A DNA stretch of 64,000 bases from Alopecurus myosuroides (taxonomy: Eukaryota > Streptophyta > Magnoliopsida > Poales > Poaceae), in NCBI GenBank assembly GCA_028641055.1, contig CM054060.1, positions 295,609,480 through 295,673,479 of the forward strand, given 5' to 3'. Below are positions 1-12,021 of this stretch, piece after piece. The translations under genes were made by a program, and so were the position numbers. The notes below the pieces were generated by a model. The model made no database searches. It was not told the DNA's origin and saw only the letters and a program-made list of their open reading frames with translations. Numbering within the stretch: the stretch's first letter is position 1; the number at the start of each line of letters is the position of its first letter.

Positions 1-1396
1 CCACGCGGCCAACAACTTTTGCTAAGAATAAGAGAGAAGCCATCATGTGGAGCTAGCATGGTCGGGACGAAGCATTTGAGTTCCATTTCGAGAGTATATG
101 CTTTCTTTTATTTTGGACGTTGTAGGAGGCTGGGAGCCATGTTATAACGGCCTAAACCTTATTTTCGTCGATCCGTGGAATGAGGCAAAGTTTTTGTCTA
201 CGATGATTAAAGAAGTAACAGGGGTGGTGGTACGTAGTCAAGATCGGAGCGTGTAACACGAGCACCGTGTCAGCTAGCTAGGTCTAGAACGACGAATGCA
301 TCGACTTGTAGACAGCGAAGACGCGTTGGATTGAGTAACGTGCATGTATGGTCCTCCTCCTCCTATCCTTTGTGGCTTCCTAAGGCTTGTCTCATGTATA
401 TGTACGTTGCTCGCTTGGCTCAGATTTCCCGTCAGGGGCTTTCCCGTAGCAATAAAAAAAATTCTGAAAAAAAAGCGTAGCAACAAAAAAATTTCTAAAA
501 AAGAACCGTAGCAATAGTTAGTTCACGGAGCGAATATTTACAGATGTCACCAGAGAAAATAAGAAATCTAGAACACCTAGTTCAACGAAAGTTTTTACGA
601 GAGCAAATACCTACATAGGAGGGAAACACAAACATTTAACAAAACAAACTGCAAGTTCTTTTCAAGGATACCAAACTGCAAGTTCTAAAACAAGGCCGAA
701 CAAACTACAGTTTATGGAAGATACTGTCATCCTCCCCAGCTTCGGCAAGCAAAGCACACCGATAGGTTCCAAACATAGCAGCAAAACCACCCAACGGATC
801 AACAAGTTCTTGAGCCAAAAGACACAACTTTGACATTTTTTTCTTTGTCAGGGGAGAACCGCCTCATTGGTCTTCAGTGATACGACGGTTATCTGGCATG
901 TTGCTCTGGTTTCATGTAGCCGCCTCCTGGATTCGTTCCGCACCTTCTTGCAGGGACTGGCGACCGTAGACCTGCCCAGTATCGAAAGAAGCTAGACACA
1001 CATATAACAGATTAGTTCCACTGAAAGAAGGTCCAGTAATCAATTACTCTACCGTAGCAATAATTACTGGTTTGATTTGGAAGTGTTTGAGAGAAAGTAC
1101 AATAAGGTAAGATTATAAGCATTTATTCCGTGTGATAGTATCTTGGTCTACGATGTACACACACATAAAACACATGCTTTTCTCAAGGGGCTTCCATGGA
1201 TGGTAGCGATTGAATCGGCTGCATGCATGCGATGGAGGGGCGTTAATGTGATGGATCGACGCCGGCTGGCCACACGTCGCGGGCTACGAATTGGAAGCCA
1301 GGAGGAGGACGTGCCGGTAGAGAACAAGGGTAGGCACGACCCTCGTGCAACACGCACGCAAGGGTACTGCTAGCTCCTGCACTGTTCTCCGGTTCT
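1..1396. other. Intergenic DNA upstream of the lipoxygenase pseudogene
   Basis: I see no gene here. The stretch around 445-520 holds three A-rich repeats built on the motif GTAGCAAYA followed by a run of A, which look like a degenerate low-complexity insertion. Short open frames at 274-486 and 1143-1373 have no recognisable domain and unremarkable composition. Confidence 0.5.
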
Positions 1397-1404
1397 TATA
1401 AATA
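1397..1404 (+). promoter_or_regulatory. TATA box of the lipoxygenase gene
   Basis: TATAAATA lies 81 bases upstream of the lipoxygenase ATG at 1485, in a GC-rich context. With the usual plant spacing the transcript would begin near 1430 and have a leader of about 55 bases. The assignment rests on position and the motif only. Confidence 0.7.
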
Positions 1405-1484
1405 GGCCCGCAGCAGCTCGTCCTAAGCACACACCAAGTAGCCAAGTAACCACTGAGCTAGTTAGTGAGAGTGAAGGATCGAAG

Positions 1485-4368
1485 ATGTTCGGATTGTTCA
1501 CTCCGCCGCAGCTCAAGGGGAAGGTGTTGCTCCAGCGTAGGAACGTCCTGGACTTGAACCACTCCAGCGGCGCCCCCATCAGCCACGACACCTGGGATGA
1601 GTTCACCACCAAAGGCGTCACCTGTCAGCTCATCAGCTCCACCGTCGCCGATCACGGTATGCATCCATCCATAAGTATTACTCCCTCTGTGTCAAAATGC
1701 AAGATGTTTTAATTTTTCCTACACAAAATGTGACATGTTTTAGTATAAACTAGCTAGCTACTCTCTATACATGTTTCCAAGCTAATTAACGATGCATGGA
1801 TGGATGCAGATGACTGCAAACGTGGTCTGGTGGGTCATGAGGAGCGGGTTGAACACTGGGTGATGCACTTGCCCCCAATGACCCACGACGATACCACCTA
1901 CGACATCACCTTCGACTGGGACGTCAAGAAGCAGGGCATCCCCGGCGCCGTCATCGTCAGGAACTACCATGCCACCCAGTTCCTTCTCAAGACCATCACC
2001 ATTGACAACGTCCCAGGCCACCACGGGCCCATCGTCTTCCTCGCAAACTCATGGGTCTACAACACCGACATGTACCACTACGACCGAGTATTCTTCACAA
2101 ACGACGTACGATCTCTACCTAGCTTTCTTTCTTCTGCAATTCAATCTACAGTAATTATATATTATACCAACAGTAATATATAACGAGCCTGCCCGGGATG
2201 CAATGCAGACATTCCTGCCCGGCGAGATGCCCGAGCTGCTGCTGCCGTACCGGGAGCACGAGCTCCAGGTCCTGCGCGGCGACCACCCCAAGCAGAAGAA
2301 CGGCGCCTACCAGGACCACGACCGCGTCTACCGCTACGCCCTCTACAACGACCTCGGCGACCCCGACAACAAGAACCCTCGCCCCACCCTCGGCGGCCCC
2401 GACAGCCCCTACCCTTACCCGCGCCGCACCCGCACCGGCAGGAAGCCCATGAAGAACGACCCCACCTGCGAGAGCCGCAACGTCGTGCCCGTGCTCCAGC
2501 AGTTCTACGTGCCCCGCGATGAGTGCTTCAACCACGTCAAGAAGGCAGACTTCATGTCCTACGTCATCAAGGCCATCTCCGCGGGCATCCTGCCCCTCGC
2601 CAGAGCGCTCTTCGACACCGACACGCCCCGCGAGTTCGACGACTTCCACGACATCAACAAGCTCTACGAGGGCGGGCTCAAGATCCCCGACCTCCCCGCC
2701 ATGGACCTCGTCTTCAAAGTCTTCCCGCCCCTCAAGAGCATCAGCCCATCCGGGGGCTCCTACCTCCTCAAGATGCCCACGCCACACATCATCGGGAACG
2801 ACAAGCTCGCCTGGCGGACCGACGAGGAGTTTGCCCGCGAGATGCTCGCTGGGCTCAACCCGCACATCATCAGGCGCCTCGACGAGTTCCCTCCCAAGAG
2901 CAACCTTCAAGGGTACGGCGACCAGACCAGCACCATCACCGTGGACCACATCCGGAACCACCTCGGCAAGCTCACCGTCCACAAGGCCATCGCCCAAGGC
3001 AAGCTCTTCATCCTCGACCACCACGACAGCTTCATGCCTCAGCTCCTAAAGATCAACAGCCTCCCCCACACCTTCGTCTACGCCACCAGGACGCTGCTCC
3101 TCCTGCAGGACGACGACACCCTCAAGCCCATCGCCATCGAGCTCAGCGAGCCCCGCCTTGACGATCTCGGCAACAAAGTCGTCGGCGCCCAAAGCAAGGT
3201 CTACACGCCACCCTCCTCCGACTCATCCTCTTGCTACGACGACTCAGCTGTCCAAGACACCATCTGGCAGCTCACCAAGGCCTACGCCGCCGTCAACGAT
3301 TCCGCGTGGCACGCCCTCGTCAGCCACTGGCTCCACACCCATGCCGTCATCGAGCCCTTCATCATCGCCACCAACCGCCAGCTCAGCGTCACCCACCCCA
3401 TCCACAAGCTCCTGCAGCCGCATTACCGCGACACCATGACCATCAACGCCATGGCACGCCAGCTCCTCATCAGCGGCGGCGGCTTCTTCGAGATGACTGT
3501 CTGTCCTGGTGAGCATGCGCTCAGAATCTCCTCCGACGTCTACAGGAACTGGAACTTCACCGAACAGGCGCTGCCCGTAGACCTCATCAAGAGGGGCGTG
3601 GCGAAGGAGGACCCGACCAGCCCCTACGGGTTGTCACTGCTCATCAAGGACTACCCGTACGCGGTGGACGGGCTGGCCGTCTGGTCGGCCATCGAGAACT
3701 AGGTCGACGAGTACGTCAAGATCTACTACCCCAGCGACGACGTGGTTCAATGCGACGTCGAGCTGCAGGCCTGGTGGAAGGAGGTGCGTGAAGTCGGCCA
3801 TGGCGACATCAAGGACCAGCCCTGGTGGCCCAAGATGAAAACGGTGGACGAGCTTGTCAGGTCATGCGCCATCATCATCTGGATCGCCTCCGCACTGCAC
3901 GCCGCCGTCAACTTTGGCCAGTACTCGTATGCTGGCTACCTCCCCAACCGCCCGACGGCGAGCCGACGACCAATGCCGGAGCCGGGCACCAAGGAGTACC
4001 AGGAGGTGGAGACTAATCCAGACCTGGCCTTCATCCACACCATCACGAGCCAGTTACAGACCATCATTGGTATCTCCCTCATCGAGGTCCTGTCCAACCA
4101 CTAATCCGATGAGGTCTACCTGGGGCAGCGTGAAGAGCCACAATGGACATCAGATGACAAGGCGAAAAAGGTGTTCGAGAAGTTCAGCCAGAACCTGATC
4201 GACATCGAAAGGAGTATCATCAATCGGAACAGTGATACAAATCTCAAAAACAGGAATGGTCCAGCACAATTCCCCTACATGCTGCTCTACCCCAACACCT
4301 CTGACATCGATGGCGAGAGCGCCACCGGAATCACAGCCAAGGGCATCCCCAACAGCATCTCCATCTGA
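1485..4368 (+). pseudogene. Type-1 (9-)lipoxygenase pseudogene, two internal stop codons
   Basis: Lipoxygenases add dioxygen to linoleic or linolenic acid. The missing transit peptide and the overall similarity point to a cytosolic 9-LOX. Exons are 1485-1656, 1810-2105 and 2209-4368, all joined at GT..AG sites in phase, giving 876 codons including stops; the family is usually about 860-870. Exons 1-2 encode the PLAT/LH2 barrel and exon 3 the catalytic domain. Iron ligands are visible: His529 and His534 ([13 protein letters not shown]), His720 and Asn724 (HAAVNFGQY), and the C-terminal Ile in GIPNSISI. The gene is broken by TAG at codon 654 (3700-3702), where relatives have Trp, and by TAA at codon 788 (4102-4104), where relatives have Ser. 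No frameshift is present. Truncation at 654 would remove two iron ligands and the terminal Ile, so no active enzyme is expected. Exon 3 is an uninterrupted 2.16 kb. Confidence 0.94.
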
Positions 4369-4602
4369 TCAATGTTATGGTATTCTTGTTTGTCCTATAT
4401 GTTTATTTACTACTTATTTTTCGCATCGCAAATAAGGAACACTGTATTTGGTCAGAAGCGTGCTCGTTCACGTTGAGGCTGAGTTCTGCTTACTTTCCTG
4501 TTGAGGTTGTTGGCCACAACCTGAAATCTGTGGGATGGCACGGATGTATAGGTACTGGCTCTAGAGTCCGCCATTTTTGGAGCTGTATTGTATGTTGAAT
4601 GA

Positions 4603-4608
4603 AATAAA
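4603..4608 (+). other. Poly(A) signal downstream of the lipoxygenase
   Basis: AATAAA lies 235 bases after the final stop codon of the lipoxygenase pseudogene. It is the first canonical signal after the stop. Confidence 0.55.
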
Positions 4609-4619
4609 GGATGCATTAA

Positions 4620-5375
4620 GACTCAATAAGGTTATTGCATTGCAAAACATCGGCTTTTGTGCACTAGCATTCTACCATGTTCGTGTGAGTGCAAAATGTC
4701 CATGAGCTTGCGTTTGCTTGATCGAGCCTTGCCAAAGATAAGGTATTAGAATCACATAAGGTTTTTAGCCATCTGTGATACTCCACTACTCTCATTTGAT
4801 GTTTGTGGTTAACCACAGTCAGTTACCTATATTATGGTAGAATGTATGTGATGTTCTACTATCATAGATGGTTCATTTGATTATTATCCACAAGAAAGAA
4901 TTAGCATGCTGCCATAGCTTTCTACCTTCTCTACGCTCCTCTGAATACCAACACATCAATTTCGACTCTTCTGGTTGTATCAAGATGCTTTGCACACCAG
5001 AAATGCATCAAAGTTTGCATACTCCTTATGGTAGAAGATACATTCATCTACTCTTTATGGTAGAAGATACATTAATTTGGATATGATGTATTATTTCTAC
5101 TTCCATTTCTAAGGGACAAAAAACCTCATTGGTTATGTGGCTTCGTATGTAGTTTTTGGGCAAAATTTCTGAAACTCTTGTCCAACCAACCATGGCATTC
5201 CTTCAGTTATAGCACCTCAAGCACAGATGACAACCAATGCTTGAAATATGGAAAACAAGAATCAAAGAAAAGGGTAGCCAGTAGCAACAACCATGCATCA
5301 CTTATATTTCCTAATTCTTCCCCATGGTGCAGACAACGATATGTCAGAGGAAGGGAGCAAGTGTGGCAACGGGAA
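4620..5375. other. Intergenic DNA, no gene seen
   Basis: AT-rich sequence without a coding signal. A direct repeat of about 20 bases (CTTTATGGTAGAAGATACAT and a near copy) occurs twice around 5025-5075. Nothing else is recognisable. Confidence 0.5.
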
Positions 5376-5379
5376 CTAG

Positions 5380-5542
5380 CTAGAAGTGGTGGCAGAGGTA
5401 CGGACCAATCATCTTGCCGACCAGCAACACCTGACCCACTTGAACATCCTTCAGATACTTTTGATCAGAAGCAGCAGGATTTGTTCCTGCACCAATGTTT
5501 ATTCTCGCCGCAATGTGCATAGTGTCAGGATACGCCTGCCAG
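5380..5542 (-). pseudogene. Orphan terminal-exon-like fragment, unknown protein
   Basis: On the minus strand a pyrimidine tract ending in TTTTTTTCAG at 5543 is followed by 54 codons to a TAG at 5380-5382. The peptide starts WQAYPDTMHIAARINIG and ends GKMIGPYLCHHF. It has balanced composition and no low complexity, which differs from the surrounding noise frames. I do not recognise the protein. The fragment looks like the last exon of a host gene preceded by its splice acceptor, but no matching upstream exon is visible in the GC-rich repeat DNA to its right. A captured or relic gene piece is more likely than a functional gene; chance cannot be excluded. Confidence 0.4.
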
Positions 5543-5599
5543 CTGAAAAAAACAGGAAAACACAAATACTGACAAAAAAGATCAGAGACTGATAGTAAC

Positions 5600-7680
5600 G
5601 GAGGCGTTTGAGTGGAAGGTCGTGTGTGTACAGATGTGCGGCGCAGCGGACAACCGGGCGACGAAGAAGTGCTCGCGCTTATCGGTAAGGGACGGAGGCT
5701 CGGCGCCGGCGGCGGAGTGGAACATCTGCTGCGGAGTGGAACATCTGCTGCGGCGTGGAGGACGACCAGCGACGAGGAAGTGTCCGCGCTTGTCGGATCA
5801 GGAACCTCGTGGACGGAGGGCGGCGGTGGAGTTGAGCCACCGGCTTGGGGTCGCTGGGTTCAGGGAGGGGGAACGGGCAGCGCAGTTGCGCCTCTGGCTT
5901 GCCGCCGAGGCGGAGCCGGGCAGGTGCGCCGCGCGGTGCGGGCGGAGGACTAGGGGCGACAGAGTACGGCGACAGAGTACATGTTGCTTTTGGGTTCCCT
6001 ACCTGGATTTCTTTTGGGTTCTTTTGTCATTTTTCTTTTTTTTAATTGCATGTCATAAGGTCCTTAATAACGCCACATACGGCGACAGAGTACATGTTGC
6101 TGAACCCAGCTTACAACAACAAACTGCAAACACATGCAAACACACACAGAGACACGGAGCAACCGACGAGATTACATGTGAAACACCAAAGGCGAGCAAC
6201 GCCGAGAGGCAAAGCACAAGCAAGGCGTACATAGGTATCGGGCCGGAACTCAGCGAGAGGACGGGCACACCAACACACACGGCGCACCGCCTAGACCAAC
6301 TACGCTGTCGAAGGGAGCAACGCCAGCAGGATCGTCACCGCCACCATCCGCAAGAAGCCGACATGCTCAATCGGCAAGGCCCCGCACAAGAAACATCGTG
6401 AAGCAGAACAAGTAACAAGCTTTTCCGAGGGAGCACGACGAAGAAACCACAAGAGCCGCATCCGCCGCCACAACACCTCCGGAGAGCAGCCCGCTGGGAA
6501 CTCCAAGGCGACGACTTCAAGAAGCACACGACGCCAGAGCGCCGCCACCGCCCGATCCATAGATCTTGGATTTTCATCCGGAGTGTAGAAGGGCCAAGAG
6601 AAGCCGATACGACGCCTTCAAGAAGGGAACGACGTCCGTGAACGCCGCCGCCGCATCCCGAGAAGACCCGGGGAAGGGTTCCCCCTCCCCCCCCCCCCCC
6701 CCCCCCCCCCCCCCCGCGACAAACTCTCTCATCCTTCTACACGGGACACCAAGCGTCGCCAGGCGACACCGGAGTCACCGACACCGCAAGCCGCACGCCA
6801 GCCACCGCGCCACCCCCGTGGCGGAGGTCACCGGCCAGCACCTGAGTCCTTGGCTCGCCCGCCAACCAAATGACTACCACCTTCCAGGGCCGCCGCCCCG
6901 GCATCCTAGCTTTGAGCCCCTGAGACGAGAACGAGGTAAGGTTGGAGAGCTCCATCACAGAGACAACCACCGAAAGTCCCCACGGCGGCCGATGGCACAA
7001 GATCGGTGCGAGACAGTAGAAGGATGACCAAGGCCCTGCCCCTTCCAGATCGGGACAGCCAGACTGGGCGCACCCCTCTAGGTGCCACGCCCGGAGCACT
7101 CCATGGAGACGAGCAGACCACACCGGCCGACGTGCCGGCCTCCTCAGCCTGCACCCAAAATCACAAAAGGGAAAGGCGCCACACTGAGCCTAGATCGGGC
7201 CCGAACTACCCAACCACCCCTCCCACACTGGCAGCCAACGAGGCCGTCTGAGCTGCTGCTGCGTCCCTGGAGCGCCGCTGACCTCACCACACCCACCTCC
7301 CGCCGCGCTCATCGCCGTCACCACTGCCTCCGACCCCGCCCATTGGAGTCCCACCTCCGCGTGAAGACGAAGGCCCTGGAGTGTGCCCAGCCCGCCCTCC
7401 GCCTTAGTCGGCCGAGCGCGTCCGCCACCGCCGGCGCCGGCGGCAGCAGCGGCCATGGAGGCTCCCCGCGGGTGAGCTTTTCTAGGTTTCGGGGCGCCTC
7501 TGATGCTCCCCGCGCGAGGAGCCCGGGAGGAGGAGGACGAAACGTTTTTTCTCTCCTTTATCATTTTTCGTGCGCGTGTTATTTATATGCATGTGGAGTA
7601 AATCTACCCAGGTCACCTATTTTTATATCCATCCAAAACTGTCAATGTCATTTGGATGAACTCGGTTTTGTCTGCGGAGC
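5600..7680. repeat. GC-rich repeat-derived DNA, unclassified
   Basis: This 2-kb stretch is GC-rich with several long open frames on both strands (for example 5622-6401 plus and 7190-7564 minus). Their translations are Arg/Pro/Ala-rich without domains, as expected from GC-rich non-coding DNA. The texture resembles degenerate non-LTR leader or UTR sequence found in grass genomes. A 24-base direct repeat occurs at 5965-5988 and 6078-6101. I cannot define element ends. Confidence 0.4.
6687..6715 (+). repeat. 29-base poly-C homopolymer
   Basis: Twenty-nine consecutive C, preceded by CCCCCT. Such a run could form an i-motif, or a G-quadruplex on the other strand. It is also a place where a sequencing or assembly length error is likely. 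Confidence 0.95.
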
Positions 7681-7699
7681 AGGGGTGTGAGCTTCGCCA

Positions 7700-8245
7700 T
7701 TGATCTCCGTCGGCCAGCACGCTGGACCCCTCTCCCTCCGACCGCTGCATTGGCGGCGTCAGAGAGGGAACTCCGTTCCTCTGCTCTGCAGTCACGGTTT
7801 GATTTTATAGGTTATGATGCATCGTTGGGTGATGGAAACGGAGTACGGAAGGATAACGGTTCCACTTCCATGCCGGCAATGTCCATTATGGTGGCGCTTT
7901 GGAGTTGATGGCATAGTGTATTTGCCGATCATTCAGATTGGCGACGTAAAGGTGCATGGATGGTGTCTGCGATTCGGCGGCGGCGACCCCATCAGGTGGG
8001 TCTCTAATTATGTTATGTCCAACATTGATGCGGTATTGTCTCTAACGTCATTATGCACAAGGGTGATTTGTCGTCCGGGAGTACGTGTAGTGGTTGGAGG
8101 CTGACAGTTCTGATTTCCTCCTCTAGCGTCGTAACCGTGCGGGTGTTAGTTCTCAAGTTCGATGGCGTATTTGGGAACACGTTGCCCCCATTCTGTTCTT
8201 TTCGACGACAATGGTTTTACTTCTGGCAAAGTATTTTTGTAGTGT
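7700..8245 (+). repeat. Non-LTR-like repeat, copy 1 (related to 37345-37955)
   Basis: This segment aligns by eye with 37345-37955 over most of its length. Shared blocks include CCCCTCTCCCTC, GATGCATCGTTGGG, GGTTGGAGRCTGACA and TTCGATGGCGT, interspersed with indels. The copy at 37 kb ends in poly(A) and has a target-site duplication, so this one is probably an older member of the same retroposed family. No tail or duplication can be found here. Confidence 0.6.
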
Positions 8246-8276
8246 TTCCACATTTTAAATAAATGCAAGAACATTT

Positions 8277-9709
8277 GTATTACTGTGTTAATCCATGTAT
8301 CAATTGCTAGCACCATGGTACAAGATTAAATATCATGCAAATGCATCAAAATCTATCATATTACATGATCCAGTCTTTAGAACATAATTAAATTACAACC
8401 TGCATTGTCTCAGAAGACTAGCATAAAACATAGAATTACAACGGAAAACATAGTACAACAATGAGCCTCATCTTCTTCATGTGTCACAGGCAAAACATGT
8501 TGGTTGTAAACTCGAGATTCTAAACGAAATCCTCACTCATCATCTCATCCATCTGCAATATGTAATATGCAACCACAAGGGGTCAGTACAATTTATTGTA
8601 CCGGTAAGTACCACTGTGGTGGATATAAATGGCAAGATATAATGGCATAGGGCTACGGTTGATACCTCACTGGCGGGTGAAACTGCATGGTTCCCTCATA
8701 TGTGGTTTTGGTAATTAATGACAATCCTTGTGGACGAATGTTTGCATTGAAAGATTCTTGTAGGTTTGTCAGTTGGCACCACTTGAACTCAGTGTGTTGA
8801 ATTCAAGGTTGGATTCTATCAAGATCATTTCTTATAATGAATATATCTATATGATTAACAAGAAGAATTTTCATGCTATTATTGATCATATTACAAGCAT
8901 ATCTTGAAGAAGAAGATGGTGTGAACATTCATGTTTACCTTCAAGATATCATCATCATGAATAAAGAGAAGATACTTGGTTGATCAAGTAGATGTGCAAA
9001 GGTTAGGATCTTCCCATGGGCTTGCATCAACATGGATATTTCATATAGCACATGGAATATGACGACAAGTGGGGATCATCATCAAGTGTTTGTTGTGCAA
9101 GTTCAATACGAGCATCAAGAAGATTTCATATGCTTGAAGCTTGCCACCCATATGGAGATTATGGTTAAGTGAAGATGGGAATGTGAGAATCTCTCTAATA
9201 TTATCTTATGGGGGAGCAATCTACAACTCTTCATGAAGCGAAGCGCAATCAAGAAAGGTGGTCTAACTTGAAATGATTAAGAACGTCATCATCTAGCTCA
9301 ATTGGATTGCGCAAGGAAAATATGTGACTTGGATATGGTTTATATTTTACCAGTATCATGATGTAGTTAGTTGACCGGGTTATAGGATAGATAACCGCTC
9401 TATCAATGGGGTCTCTTGAATGTGTATCTTGACCGTATCTATCGTAGAGAGCTCAAACCTTTGCATACTTGGCATCATCCTTATTGATTTTTATTTGGGG
9501 TTTCATCCATGTTTGGTTTTAGAGTTTGTCATGTTCTTCATGTCAATCTCAATTTCATCAAAAATGGATTTCGTATGAAAATCTTATCGCATTTTTTATG
9601 TTGGAGGTTTCTACCGGTTGTTCTTTATAGTTAGGTCAAACCTTTCATCATTTGATTTTAGATTCCCATTTTGTAATATGGTGTTTCTCTGCATATACTT
9701 GTAGGGCTC
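8277..9709. other. Repeat-like intergenic DNA, no gene seen
   Basis: AT-rich DNA without coding signal. The part from about 8690 (TGGTTTTGGTAATTAATGAC) to 9650 has the texture of a grass retrotransposon LTR or UTR, but I find neither paired termini nor a target duplication. The family is unassigned. Confidence 0.35.
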
Positions 9710-12021
9710 TGATGACCCACAAGTATAGGGCATCGCAACAGTCTTCGAGGGAAGTAAACCTCAAATTTATTGATTCGACACAAGGGAAGCCAAAGAATAT
9801 GTATTAGCCTTATCAACTGAGTTGTCAATTCAGCTGCACCTGAAAGTAGACTTTCTCGCAACAATTTATCAGTGGCAACAGTTTTATATCAGCAGTAGTA
9901 GTAAAATAACAGCAGGAATAAAATAGTAACAATAGTAGCAATCGCGGAAAACGGCAGGATGGGAGTACCGTAGGTATAGAGAGAATGGATGAACGGGCGT
10001 TGCATGGATAAACTAGTTCATGTAATAATAATAACGTGGGCATTGCAGATAGATGAAAATAAAGCATCCAAGTTTTAGGCTAACCATAGGCATATGTACA
10101 ATATAGTCATACGTGCTTGCAATAAGAAACTTGCACACCATCTTTTGTCCTACCAGCCCATGGGCAGCGGTGCCTCTAGGAAAACTACTGGTAATTAAGG
10201 TGCTCCTTTTAATAAAGCACCGGAGCAAAGCATTAACACTCTGTGAGCACATGTGATCCTCACATCACAGCCATCCCCTCCGGTTGTCCCAATTTCTGTC
10301 ACTTTGGGGCCTCGGATTTCGGACAACAATGTGTGTAAATAACTTGTAGGTATGATCAAGAAACATAATTATACTCATGAAACAATAACATGTTCAGATC
10401 TGAAATCATGGCACTCGGGCTCTAGTGACAAGCATTAAGCATAACAAGTTGTAACAACAGTAGAAAACACCAATAGTAGATACTAGGCATTATGCCCTAA
10501 CAATCTGACATTATTACATGATCAATCTCATCCAATCCCTTCCATCCCGCTCAGCCTACAGCGGGGCTTACTCACACATGGACGGGGGAATCATGGATGG
10601 TTGATAGAGAAGAAGTGGCGGTGTCGATGGCGACGATCTCCTTCGAATCCCCATCCTCGCACGGTGCCAGAACAGGAACTTCTGATCCCCCGAATTGTGT
10701 TTCGAGGTGGCGGCGGCTGATGGAGTGTGGACACACGCTCGTTGGGAGACCCCAAGAACAAGGTGTGAAGAGCACATCAACAGTTTTCCCTCAGAAAGAA
10801 ACCAATGTTTAATCGACTAGTAGGAGGAAGGAGTAACTTCATAAGGTTGATGCAGCTGAGATGGCAGGACGCACTACCGGTTCAGCAGCAACGTGGAACC
10901 TACACAACACAATCAAATCATTTTGCCCCAACGAAGCAATGAGGTTGTCAATCTCACCGGTTTTACTAAACACAAAGAGGTTAAACATATGGTGTGGAAA
11001 CAATTTGAGGACAATATGAAAACAGTAGCAACAGTATGAAAGCAGTGGAAACAACGTGAAAACATTAGAAGCAGTGTGTGTATTATCAGTATGAGAATAT
11101 GGACCGGGGTCCACAGTTCACTAGTGGTGTCTCTCCGTGAAAGATAAATAACATGTGTGGTGAACAAATTACGGCTGGGCAGTTGAAAGAAATGAAGGCT
11201 GCACCGTAGTGCATATGCAAGACATAAAGATTACTATGTGATTCATGCGGGCATTACAACAAGATACATAGACCGTCATCCAACTGCATCTATGACTAAT
11301 AATCTACCCTTCGAATATCATCCATACAAACGTTGGGTATTAAGTTGCAAACAACAGATAATCGCAGTAAGAAAAGTGTGTAATGTAAACACCGTTGTTT
11401 TCTCCCTAATGGCAACAACACATCCTCCATCCGTCACGTTTTTTTTTCACTCGAGCACAGATGCAAAGCAGACATGAACCCACTATCGAGCATAAATAAT
11501 CCCTCTTGGAGTTACTAGCATCTACTTGGCCAGAGCATCTACTAATACCGAAAAGCATGCAAAATCACAAATAACATATGCATGAAGATAACATCATAGA
11601 TTAATAATCAGAAGACATAACATTCAACACTCATCGGATCCCAGTAAACACAACACGTAGCATTACATAAAGATGATCCCGATCATGTAGGGCAGCTTAC
11701 GAGATATAAACATGAGGCATAAAGTGGAGGAGAAACCATCTAGCTACTGTTATGGACCCGTATTCCAGGTATGAACAATTCACGCATCACTTCGGAGGAG
11801 GGCATGGTGATGTAGACCCCTCCGGTGATGAATTTCCCTCCCGACAGGGTGCCGGGTAGAGCTCCAGAACCCTCCTGATCTCGAGATGACGATGACGGCG
11901 GCCTTGGGTGTTTATTAGGAAAATGTATTATATTTTCAGGGTTGATATGTTGGGGGGAATAAATAGGCGCAAGAGCGATGGCAGAGGGCGCCCGAGGGGA
12001 CCACACCACCCCCAGGTGCGG
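9710..12021 (-). mobile_element. Element D: LTR of a Ty3/gypsy-type element, outer part
   Basis: TGATGACCCACAAGTATAGG at 9710 is a terminus I recognise from abundant Triticeae LTRs. The LTR runs to 12021, is split by Tat-1, and resumes at 24200-24500 with the terminal CA (GACGTATCA). Rejoined, it is about 2.6 kb. The element reads on the minus strand: a purine-rich tract (AGCTTGGGGATG on minus) lies just inside the right end at 24501-24516, so this is its 3' LTR. The second LTR is absent because the internal region is cut off at about 24.98 kb. Confidence 0.7.

Noticed and set aside
2155..3024. 289-codon open frame on the minus strand
   Set aside because: It lies fully antisense to lipoxygenase exon 3. 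It is Val/Glu/Gly-rich, as expected from the complement of GC-rich third positions.
5622..6401. 259-codon plus frame
   Set aside because: GC-rich repeat-like DNA with no domain, and biased Arg/Ala-rich composition through much of its length; no promoter or splice context supports it.
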